NCBI GenBank assembly: GCA_964370375.1 | Contig: CAYJIX010000013.1 | Location: 1-45,061, forward strand | DNA: 45,061 bases | Reading direction: 5' to 3' | Source: CAYJIX01 sp964370375 | GTDB taxonomy: Bacteria; Desulfobacterota; Desulfovibrionia; Desulfovibrionales; Desulfovibrionaceae | Part shown: piece by piece, positions 17,312 to 25,071 of the stretch | Layout of the letters: each line of letters starts with the position of its first letter | How positions within the stretch are numbered: the first letter of the stretch is position 1 | The notes under the pieces: generated by a model | The model's input: the letters and a program-made list of their open reading frames with translations, nothing else | Databases searched by the model: none | Told to the model about the DNA's origin: nothing | Program-made: the position numbers and the translations under genes

Positions 17312-17872
17312 TTACGCGCCATGCCATGGTACAAAGGTATCAGGCTGTATGTCAAATTGCATAAGTATTTTTCCTACAACATGATGTATTTGTTTTTCTA
17401 GGCTATCAGAACCGTTATAGAAGGTAAGCATGGGCGGAATAACAATGCAGCCTAACTTTGCAGCTTCGTACATGTTTTTTAGGTGAAGCTTGCTCATGGG
17501 CATTTCGCGCGGGACAATGACGACTTTCCTATTTTCTTTTAAACAGACATCAGCAGCTCTTAGCACAAGGTTGTCTGTATACCCACAGGTAATCCCTGCA
17601 AGCGACTTCATGCTGCATGGAAGAACGATCATGCCGTCTGTTTTGTATGAACCGCTTGATATAGTAGCTGCCATATTTTTGTTATGATGATGAACGTGAG
17701 CAAGCTCTGTCAGGTTTTCAAAGGGAAGATCTGTTTCAAGCTCCCAGTTTCTGATACCTGCATCTGAAATCACTAAATGGATTTCGCAATCTTTTACCTT
17801 GCGCAACGTTTGCATGAGGTAATACCCCATGACAACGCCAGTTGCCCCTGTTATGCCAACAATAATCCTCAT
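17312..17872 (-). CDS. ubiX: UbiX/LpdB-type flavin prenyltransferase
   Basis: 186-residue flavoprotein that makes prenylated FMN from FMN and dimethylallyl (pyro)phosphate, the cofactor of UbiD-family decarboxylases. The flavin-binding start MRIIVGITGATG, the SSGSYKTDGMIVLPCSMKSLAGI segment (in part) and VPREMPMSKLHLKNM are family hallmarks. The ATG at 17872 has GAGG upstream and is preferred to a GTG six codons earlier. The gene is preceded by 160 bases with a nested inverted repeat and followed after 35 bases by lpdD. Confidence 0.94.
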   Translation of the reverse strand: MRIIVGITGATGVVMGYYLMQTLRKVKDCEIHLVISDAGIRNWELETDLPFENLTELAHVHHHNKNMAATISSGSYKTDGMIVLPCSMKSLAGITCGYTDNLVLRAADVCLKENRKVVIVPREMPMSKLHLKNMYEAAKLGCIVIPPMLTFYNGSDSLEKQIHHVVGKILMQFDIQPDTFVPWHGA

Positions 17873-17911
17873 AAGAACCTCAAAAAGCACAGAAGTATAT
17901 TTGCTTCATCA

Positions 17912-17991
17912 TGGATTCAAGCTGAACATACATGATTGCCGCCATGATTATAGCGGCAGTTTGTATTCGTTGTACCTTCAACTTGAATCCA
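17912..17991 (-). repeat. Nested inverted repeat in front of ubiX
   Basis: An outer 10-bp arm TGGATTCAAG (17912-17921) pairs with CTTGAATCCA (17982-17991). An inner 6-bp arm TGCCGC (17937-17942) pairs with GCGGCA (17953-17958). Partial pairing (GAACATAC with GTATTC) lies between. There is no U-tract, so it is not a plain terminator; it could be an RNA structure in the DUF554-ubiX spacer or a protein binding site. Confidence 0.55.
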
Positions 17992-18036
17992 CCATAATGT
18001 ACCTACATATAGCTTTAGATTAGCCAATGGCACACC

Positions 18037-18780
18037 TTACTTTAACATTGGTACAATAACATTAACCCACAATGATGAAATGGGCATGATCAAAGCCATG
18101 GCAGGCAACATGTTTGCAATGGGAAAGCTTTTAATGCCGGATATCCGCAAGCCTGTTGCAAGCATTAAAATACCGCCTGTTGCCGTAAAATCACCAAGGA
18201 GCTGCGGGGTCGTTAATGGGATAATAAAGCCTGCACTAAAAAAGAGTAAAAGGAAGAAAATAAGCTGCGGCACAAAAATAAGCGACACCATATACCCAAG
18301 ATTAATAGCAAAAATCATTGCTGTAAAAAAGTCCAAAATAGACTTTGTAATAAGGGTTGTATGATCGCCTGTCATGCCGGACTCTAAAGCGCCAAAAATA
18401 CCTGTACCACTGGCACAGAACAGCACAACAATGGCAATGAATTTATCCATAAATTCACCACCTGTCATGCCACCTTTTCCTTCTGTATTGAAAAACTTGC
18501 TTAAAGGGCCTTTTAACTTGCCAATGCCTGTGGCAATCCCTTGCTCTAAGAATACAAGTTCTCCAATAGCTGTGCCTAAAATAACAGAAAAAATAACAGC
18601 AGGCAGCACAGCCATTTTTACAATATAGGCAATACCCATTGCCATGGAAGCCACACCAAAAATCAACGATAGGGTTGTGCGGACTCGTTCAGGGATTGCT
18701 CCTCCTACAGAGGCGCCCACAAGACCACCCAAAAAAACAGCCGCACAGTTTATAAATACACCTATAGGCATATATTCCAT
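18037..18780 (-). CDS. DUF554 family membrane protein
   Basis: 247-residue integral membrane protein of the DUF554 (YdfK/YqgA-like) family, with seven or so hydrophobic helices. Typical stretches are FINCAAVFLGGLVGASVGG at the start, FSVILGTAIGELV, and CASGTGIFGALESGMTGD. The family has no established function. Its position between the decarboxylase and the flavin prenyltransferase on one strand suggests a role with the aromatic substrate or product, perhaps as carrier, but this is inference. Confidence 0.9.
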   Translation of the reverse strand: MEYMPIGVFINCAAVFLGGLVGASVGGAIPERVRTTLSLIFGVASMAMGIAYIVKMAVLPAVIFSVILGTAIGELVFLEQGIATGIGKLKGPLSKFFNTEGKGGMTGGEFMDKFIAIVVLFCASGTGIFGALESGMTGDHTTLITKSILDFFTAMIFAINLGYMVSLIFVPQLIFFLLLFFSAGFIIPLTTPQLLGDFTATGGILMLATGLRISGIKSFPIANMLPAMALIMPISSLWVNVIVPMLK

Positions 18781-18832
18781 TATAGACTCCTAAACTCGTT
18801 ACACAATAATATTATTTGTATCAGCACGTACA

Positions 18833-18863
18833 GAGTCACAAGGCCATAAAAGCCTTGTGACTC
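18833..18863 (-). repeat. Intercistronic hairpin after the decarboxylase gene
   Basis: A perfect 12-bp stem, GAGTCACAAGGC (18833-18844) with GCCTTGTGACTC (18852-18863), 7-base loop, lies 10 bases after the decarboxylase stop. No T-run follows on the minus strand, so it is more likely an RNA-stabilising or partial-termination element than a full terminator. (DUF554 starts about 50 bases further on.). Confidence 0.65.
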
Positions 18864-18873
18864 AATTTACAAA

Positions 18874-20361
18874 CTACATATCAGGAAGCCATTTTTTCGG
18901 ATCTACGTCTTTAAATTTGGCTCGTTCAAAGCGTGCATTTTGTGCATAGGGCACTGTGCAGTCAAAAATGGCCTTTGTTGCTAAGCCCCTTTGCATGATG
19001 TTGGCATCGTATTCAGGGTTGTTTGAAGGATCAAGGGGGTGGCACATGATATTGGGAAGCATGATAATGTCTTTATCCGCCTGAAAACGCGTTGTCATGG
19101 CCCATAGCACGTCATTTGAGTCAAAGGGATCAACATCTTCCCCAACCAAGAACACATGCTTTAATTCAGAGAACGCAGCAAAGGCCAAAAGCGCAGCTTG
19201 CCTTTGCCGACCTTCATCCATGGGGCCGTTTTTCTTAAACTGTAAGACTGCAACGTACTTACCGCCACCTGCTGAGTGCGCATATACGTTAAGCAAACGG
19301 CCCGGAATCGCCTTGTTGATCATTTGAATAATAGAAGCTTCCGTTGGAATACCGGCCATGCTTACGTGCTCTTCAGAAGGCCCGATACACGATTGCATGA
19401 TGGGGTTTTTGCGATGGGTGACAGCTTTTACTTTAATAATAGGCAGGGCCGGGTTGGCAGGGCCATTATAGCCGGGGAATTCCGGCATGGCTTTACCGAC
19501 ATTGGAATTGATATCTTCACGCATTCTAAAGTCGGGAAGAAGCTCACCCTCGATGACATATTCTGCATTGGCAATGGCTTTTTCACCAACTGTGATGCAT
19601 TGTGTAAGCTCTACAGGCTTGTTTCGTAACCCCCCTGCTATTGTCAATTCATTAAAACCAAAAGGTGTGGTTGGTGGCTCAAAGCATGCTGCAATATAAA
19701 TGGCAGGGTCAACACCAATGCTGATTGAAACAGGCAAGGGTTTACCAAGCTTTTCGGCTTTTTCGCGCATGGCACCAATGTGGCGTGAACCAGGCACAGA
19801 ATAGAAGGTCAATTCATCTTTACTTTGCACACACATTCTGTGAATGGTGATGTCAGATTCGCCCGTTTCCACATCAGAGGCGTACACCAAACCCATGGTG
19901 ACATACGGGCCTGCATCTTCTTCTGTGTTTGTGGGAGCAGGGACAAGCTTTCTAAGATCAAAACCTGGATCTGTCGCCAGATGTACAACTTCTTGGCATT
20001 TTGCTTTTTCATTTGGTATAACAGTTGGTTCTTTTAGATTTGATAGCGCTTGATTCAGAGCATAACCAACATATTGCGGTTCACAGCCAAACAGATGTCC
20101 AACGCGTTCTCTGCTTGAAAGAACACCAATGGCAACTTTGGCATCGGGGTGTCCTTTGACGTTATTGAACACCATGGCCGGCCCAATTTTGGTGGGGCGC
20201 ATGACAGTTCCGCCGGCGCCGACATGGCGGTACACACCTGAAATTTCGGCATGAGGGTCAGCCTCGACATCTGTTTCAACGTATTGCCCGGGAATAGTTT
20301 TAAGATGAGCCAGTGCAGAACGCAGATCGTCAATCTGTACATCTTTTTTGTTAATTTCCAT
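18874..20361 (-). CDS. lpdC: UbiD-family decarboxylase, LpdC (gallate/protocatechuate decarboxylase) type
   Basis: 495-residue prenyl-FMN-dependent non-oxidative decarboxylase. Family features: SGVYRHVGAGGTV (41-53), FNNVKGHPDAKV, the IHR motif (173-175), AEYVIEG (266-272) with the conserved glutamates, and IMQSCIGPSEEHVSMAGIPT. The wording of these blocks is close to what I recall of Lactobacillus LpdC, which decarboxylates gallate and protocatechuate to phenols; the actual substrate here is unproven. ATG 20361 follows AAGGAGATGTC and is preferred to 20406. First gene of the operon with DUF554, ubiX and lpdD. Confidence 0.88.
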   Translation of the reverse strand: MEINKKDVQIDDLRSALAHLKTIPGQYVETDVEADPHAEISGVYRHVGAGGTVMRPTKIGPAMVFNNVKGHPDAKVAIGVLSSRERVGHLFGCEPQYVGYALNQALSNLKEPTVIPNEKAKCQEVVHLATDPGFDLRKLVPAPTNTEEDAGPYVTMGLVYASDVETGESDITIHRMCVQSKDELTFYSVPGSRHIGAMREKAEKLGKPLPVSISIGVDPAIYIAACFEPPTTPFGFNELTIAGGLRNKPVELTQCITVGEKAIANAEYVIEGELLPDFRMREDINSNVGKAMPEFPGYNGPANPALPIIKVKAVTHRKNPIMQSCIGPSEEHVSMAGIPTEASIIQMINKAIPGRLLNVYAHSAGGGKYVAVLQFKKNGPMDEGRQRQAALLAFAAFSELKHVFLVGEDVDPFDSNDVLWAMTTRFQADKDIIMLPNIMCHPLDPSNNPEYDANIMQRGLATKAIFDCTVPYAQNARFERAKFKDVDPKKWLPDM

Positions 20362-21036
20362 GACATCTCCTTTAAAAGTTATAGTATGGTTCTTTTTATC
20401 GTGCATGCTCTTTACACTTGTGTCAATGACCCCTTCTGAAAAAGAGTATTACTTTTATTGTAAAGGCAAAATAATATGCGATTGCAGCATTTTATAATTT
20501 TTACTTTCTTACCTTCGTGCAATAGAGTTAAAAAGTATTTAACCTTAAATAATTTTTGTAATTACAAGATTAAAGACCAAATAATTAACAAAACTCATAA
20601 AATGAACTTCAACAAAATTGTTGTTGCAAAAAAACCAACCTAACTTGGGTTGTATTTGGTAAAACTTTTTTTGACATTATGTGTGTTTTTGTTACCAAAG
20701 CCTTTTCGATGCCCATCATAATTTTCCTAAACACCTTTACATTACATGAATTTTTAGCAATGTCTTTACTTTTGAGGACAACAAAAAAGTGCAAAAAAAA
20801 AGGCCCTGCTGAATTAATTTTTTTTTAATCCAGACAGGGCATATGCTGTATAAAAGACTATAATATATAAATAGTATCGAACTTTTTTAGATTATAAACG
20901 TTGCTCCTCTGAGCAATATATATCTCCATTTACACCTAGCAAAAAAGCACTAACTCCAACGCATGCCGCAAACGGCAACACACAGCCATGTTCACACGTG
21001 TTGCGGCCAAAGCTAAAATAAGCGTACAAAAGCTGC
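20362..21036. other. AT-rich intergenic region, no gene seen
   Basis: About 675 bases of AT-rich sequence upstream of the decarboxylase operon and downstream of the Srf cluster. On the minus strand a TTGACA lies about 65 bases before the decarboxylase ATG, but no well-spaced -10 box goes with it. A 61-codon minus frame at 20609-20794 has no ribosome binding site or family features. The right part holds the Srf cluster terminator. Confidence 0.45.
20792..20840 (-). terminator. Terminator of the Srf-like cluster
   Basis: The inverted repeat GCCCTG (20803-20808) with CAGGGC (20835-20840), extended by ATTAA/TTAAT, is followed on the minus strand by a run of about nine T (20792-20801). It lies about 200 bases after the last gene of the cluster. 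Confidence 0.8.
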
Positions 21037-22236
21037 TTACGGTGCAGGGTCAACGCGTCGTAATAAATCCTGTGCCGATGCGTCCCCCTGCTCTGCTTGC
21101 TTGATGAGCCATGCTTTTAAATCCGCAATAGCCTTTTGCGCTGTGGCAGCATGTTCATTATCTTGCGCGATCACCTTGCTGTACCATTGCCACGCTTGTT
21201 CGGCATCTTTTTGTAAAGTTCCGCTTGGAAGCATCACAAGAGGGTCGTAATAGTTGGCAATACGCAACATGGCTACAGCATTGCCTTTTTCTGCGGCATA
21301 TTCCATGAGCAAGAAAATGGCATCCTGCCCTTCAACAGTGTCGCTTGGCAGGCTTGCGGCAAGGCTGGTGGCGCCTTTGGCATCTCCAGCTTCGCGCATG
21401 AAGGCATAGACCTGCTCCTTGGGCGATTTGACAGGCGCAGGGGCTGGTATCGGTTGTGAATCGGGCTTAGATTCTGGAGCAGAAGAAGGAGGCGTGTTCA
21501 AACCAGTGCTAGGTTCAAGGTCAGTTTTTTCTTCTTGGTTAACTGTTGGGTCTTGCTCAGAATTTTGTTCAGAGTCCTGCTCTGTATTGGGCGCAGAACC
21601 AGATTCAGACTGAGGTTCGGATTCTTGTTCTTGTGTCGTTTGTGGGGCTGTGGCGGCATCTTGTACCTTGTCTTTTAACATATCACTGCCAAACCATAAC
21701 CATATGCCAAGGGCTATGAGGGCTAACCCCACAAGCAAAAGCACAAGCCATTTGCCAAAGCTTGACCGTTCAGGGGGATTTTGCGGTTCTTGCGTAGGCT
21801 CTATTTGCGGTTGAGGTTCGGGCTGCGCTTGCACCTGCGGTTCCGGTTTTGCAACTACAGGTGGTACGTATTCGTTCACAACTGCAGATTGGGCCATATT
21901 GCTATATATGACACCGCTTATGCTCAAGGAGCTCATGCCAAGGCTTTGCCCGTCCTTACTGTACAAAATACAGCGGTAAGGGATAAGCTCATCCAGCTGA
22001 TTCACCACATGGGGTGACACGCTAAGGACAAGGGCTCCGTCGCCGGCATGGCCTATGGCATCTGGCCATAGCGGCTCTTCGGCATCTTGCCAACCGTTTT
22101 TCCCAAGGTATCGTCCGTCGTTTGATCGGCGAATCCCAAAACCCAAGGACGTTGTGGCGTCAACATGTATATCATGAAGTACAAGCAGGCCGTGTCCCGC
22201 TCCAAGTTTTGTATTGTTTTCGTATGTGGCGCGCAT
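21037..22236 (-). CDS. Srf-cluster membrane protein with helical-repeat C-terminus
   Basis: 399-residue protein, function unknown. Residues 1 to about 120 form a soluble beta-rich domain (GHGLLVLHDIHV, ALVLSVSPHVVNQLDELIPY) rather like a small adaptor. A Pro/Gln/Glu-rich linker leads to one membrane helix (about 163-182). After it comes a long acidic, Ser/Glu/Gln-rich linker (about 195-265) and then a helical tail of Sel1/TPR type (MREAGDAKGATSLA, GNAVAMLRIANYYDPL, AEQGDASAQDLLRRV). Topology would place the N-terminal domain in the cytoplasm and the repeats in the periplasm. It starts 8 bases after the GTPase stop, with GAGGAA as ribosome binding site. Last gene of the cluster. Confidence 0.8.
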   Translation of the reverse strand: MRATYENNTKLGAGHGLLVLHDIHVDATTSLGFGIRRSNDGRYLGKNGWQDAEEPLWPDAIGHAGDGALVLSVSPHVVNQLDELIPYRCILYSKDGQSLGMSSLSISGVIYSNMAQSAVVNEYVPPVVAKPEPQVQAQPEPQPQIEPTQEPQNPPERSSFGKWLVLLLVGLALIALGIWLWFGSDMLKDKVQDAATAPQTTQEQESEPQSESGSAPNTEQDSEQNSEQDPTVNQEEKTDLEPSTGLNTPPSSAPESKPDSQPIPAPAPVKSPKEQVYAFMREAGDAKGATSLAASLPSDTVEGQDAIFLLMEYAAEKGNAVAMLRIANYYDPLVMLPSGTLQKDAEQAWQWYSKVIAQDNEHAATAQKAIADLKAWLIKQAEQGDASAQDLLRRVDPAP

Positions 22237-22244
22237 GATTCCTC

Positions 22245-24950
22245 TTATTGCTGAGAAAATATGGTTACAATATCACCAATTCGCTTATTTTGTTCAATAT
22301 CAATAATTTGTTCACCGTCAAAATCTACATTTTGAAAAATTAAGGTCATGAGGGCCCGTAACCAATTGCTAACCCAAGCGCGTTCATAGGCAGTGGGTTC
22401 CTCACCAATAACAGGCATGTTTTGAATGGGCGTTGGCGGTTCAAACAGCACCACAGGCTGACCTTTTACCAAGATCGTGCGCTCCTTAGCTGAACAAGTA
22501 CGAGGATTATAGCCAAGCCATGCCACATAATCATTCACCCGTGCTGTTGCAAAGCTCACCTGCTTCCAGATAAGGCGTTCGCGTTGCATGTTGGCATAGC
22601 CTGCGGCTTTACGCAAATCGTGCTCCATGTGTTTACGCAATTCTAAACGCTCGGCACCAAGGCGGATCTCGCTTATAAGTTCAGAAAAAAGCTTGCCGTC
22701 TAGCGAATAGCGCTGTTGGTAAACAGGGTCATTTGCCATTTTGTGCATTTTTTCAAGCCAATGGCTTTCAATAAGCGCAGCAAACGAGACAGCTTGGTCT
22801 TGTGAAGCCAAAGAAGATTCTTTTTGCGCTACAGTTTCGCTTGTGACTGGCGGCTTTGGAATATCATTCCCAAAAATATCCGCCAAAATGTCCTTGGCAT
22901 CAAGGGTAGCACCGACAGCAGGCACAGCACCTGAGGCTGGTGATGCAGTTACAGCTGAATCTTTGTGCCCGTCGCCTTGGGCCGCCTCGTGCATGCGCCG
23001 TTCTGCTTCAAAATACAGATCATAAAGGTCATGATCTTCCACCATAAGATTATGCACAAATTCACCAAGGAGTTGCGTTGCGGCAAGGTTGGCCAAAACA
23101 GTGGCTATTTGCTGGAAAAAAAGCTCTTTTTTCCTTCGCTCTTCCTCGCGGTCATCGCTTTTCCAAAAGGGTTTTAACCTTGTGGCAAGGCGTTCGCTGT
23201 ATTCTTTAATATTCGCTGTCAATTGCTGCCGCTTAAGATCCGGATTGCATAAAGGGCGTAGCTGTTCACGGATACGGCCAATGCCCCCGTCGTTGAGCGA
23301 CATGGCGGCATCCCACGCTTGCCGCGGGTTTACAAAATGTTTTGCCACAAGTTCGCTCTGCATGAATGCCTCTTCAAGAGCCTGCACAAAGGGGCGCTCA
23401 CTCTCCCTCACACCCACTTCCTGTCCCTGTTCGTCATACGTCAAAATGGCTTTGAAGCGAAAATTGGGATTTCTGAGTAAAAACATATTATTAAAAGACT
23501 TTTCACCATCCCAAATACGCGGCCAGTCATATTGCCTTCCAAAAAAGTTCAGGAGCGAAGCGTGCAAACGGTTATCCCAACGGTTTTTTACCGATTCTGC
23601 TCCGTCTTTGTCCTCAAATTCCAAATCGAACTTGGTAAGAATAAAAAACAAGGACACAGGTTTACCGCGCCGCTTATCCGGACTTTCGCCATGAGTTGAC
23701 AGCACCCAATCATTGATAACACTTGGTAAATCCTGAACATCTTGATTACTTGGGCCAATACACAACAGCATGCTTGTCAGTTCGCGCTCTGCACAATATC
23801 GCTGAAAAAGATAGGCCACCTTACCACGCAAAAAAAGCTCCCAAGTCATGTTCGGCTTTGTAAGTTCGCTCCTAAGATCATTGATTTTGTAGCGCGAACG
23901 GTATCCGGGAAAATCCAACAGGTCCGTGTGCTCAAAATAATCATCCGGCTTTTCACGCATGACAATGGTCAATTCGGCTGTTAACGCTGTAACAACAGAG
24001 CGCGGCAACTCTGCCCTAATATTGGCTTTAGTAACAAGAGTAAGCGGCGGAGGCGGCCCTTGCTGTTCGCCGTTTTCGTCAAAATCCTTGAGCATGGCCA
24101 CATCTATAATGCTGTTGTTGCGAGGGATCAGCGCGTCAAGGGATGCAAAAGCTTCTGTGGGATTTCCAAGCTGCATGAGCGCACCCACAAGGGTTTTGAG
24201 CAGCTCTGTAAACGCCTCTACACCGTCCCATAGCACAGCATACAGTTTAAGCCGTTGTGCAAAATCAAGGTACGGGCCAAGGGCCACAGCTCGCGCCCAA
24301 AACGAGCGTTCCAGCTCTTGAACCCTTGGCTTTGCACTAAAATCTTTTATCAAATATTCGCGCAGATCCTCCCATTCATCAAGGCAAACAGCTTGGGGGG
24401 GCACTGTTTTTGCCCCACCTTGGGAAAAATGCCCTTCCAGTTCCTCAAGGGTGCTTAAAATTGCAGCCGTATTTGGCACGTCTTTATGTTCACAGTCGGC
24501 ATAATAGGTGTTGCTTACAATTTTGACCAAATCAGTTTCTGTAAGCAGGCGTAAGCGCACAGGAAAACCTTCTGGAGTCGGATCACCCTTTGTCATGGTA
24601 AAACGGGTCACAAGGCCTGTGGATTCTTTACCGCCTTCAGGGTTTATTTCGCTGATAAAATTAATGTCCTGGCCTGCAAAATCAGCCAAAAGTTTGCCAT
24701 TTGCGTCACGCGCAAGAGCAGAGATAAGGTAGGATTTACCAGCTTGGCTTGGGCCAAACACGCCTGCGCACATTTTGCGTCTGGCCGCCACTTCGCATTG
24801 GCGAAACATACGGCCTGTGCGCCGCAATACTGCTTCTAGGCCATCACGTTCACTCCGTACAACGTCGGGATTGTCATTGACCCATTGTGCGGCATTGGCT
24901 GCATGTTCAGCCAAAGCCCGACACTGTGTTGCGAGAAGATCATCGTTCAT
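22245..24950 (-). CDS. SrfC-like large GTPase (putative virulence factor family)
   Basis: 901-residue protein resembling SrfC. It shows GTPase motifs in order: P-loop GPSQAGKS (66-73), DFPG (346-349) as G3, and TKFD (439-442) as G4. The long insert between G1 and G3 and the helical remainder give a dynamin-like layout, although no membrane helix is present. The family is named for Salmonella srfC and is often called a virulence effector, but biochemical data are scarce. The start ATG follows AAGGAGACGCT. It lies 121 bases after the SrfB-like gene and 8 bases before the next gene. I infer a cytoplasmic, nucleotide-driven partner of the SrfB-like ATPase. Confidence 0.85.
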   Translation of the reverse strand: MNDDLLATQCRALAEHAANAAQWVNDNPDVVRSERDGLEAVLRRTGRMFRQCEVAARRKMCAGVFGPSQAGKSYLISALARDANGKLLADFAGQDINFISEINPEGGKESTGLVTRFTMTKGDPTPEGFPVRLRLLTETDLVKIVSNTYYADCEHKDVPNTAAILSTLEELEGHFSQGGAKTVPPQAVCLDEWEDLREYLIKDFSAKPRVQELERSFWARAVALGPYLDFAQRLKLYAVLWDGVEAFTELLKTLVGALMQLGNPTEAFASLDALIPRNNSIIDVAMLKDFDENGEQQGPPPPLTLVTKANIRAELPRSVVTALTAELTIVMREKPDDYFEHTDLLDFPGYRSRYKINDLRSELTKPNMTWELFLRGKVAYLFQRYCAERELTSMLLCIGPSNQDVQDLPSVINDWVLSTHGESPDKRRGKPVSLFFILTKFDLEFEDKDGAESVKNRWDNRLHASLLNFFGRQYDWPRIWDGEKSFNNMFLLRNPNFRFKAILTYDEQGQEVGVRESERPFVQALEEAFMQSELVAKHFVNPRQAWDAAMSLNDGGIGRIREQLRPLCNPDLKRQQLTANIKEYSERLATRLKPFWKSDDREEERRKKELFFQQIATVLANLAATQLLGEFVHNLMVEDHDLYDLYFEAERRMHEAAQGDGHKDSAVTASPASGAVPAVGATLDAKDILADIFGNDIPKPPVTSETVAQKESSLASQDQAVSFAALIESHWLEKMHKMANDPVYQQRYSLDGKLFSELISEIRLGAERLELRKHMEHDLRKAAGYANMQRERLIWKQVSFATARVNDYVAWLGYNPRTCSAKERTILVKGQPVVLFEPPTPIQNMPVIGEEPTAYERAWVSNWLRALMTLIFQNVDFDGEQIIDIEQNKRIGDIVTIFSQQ

Positions 24951-25071
24951 AGCGTCTCCTTTGTGGCGCGTTTGAAAAGCCTATATATAAAAGAATTTCT
25001 TGTTCTAAAAAAAGAGCAATTATTTAAAGAATATCTTTGAATTTACGTTACCGTGCGTACCATTGCCCTGA

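Noticed and set aside
20609..20794. Minus-strand 61-codon frame in the AT-rich gap
   Set aside because: No ribosome binding site, no recognisable domain, and AT-rich sequence gives a Lys/Val/Ile-rich random-looking peptide.
24951..25071. Possible internal promoter before the SrfC-like gene
   Set aside because: TATATATA occurs but no well-spaced -35 box goes with it.
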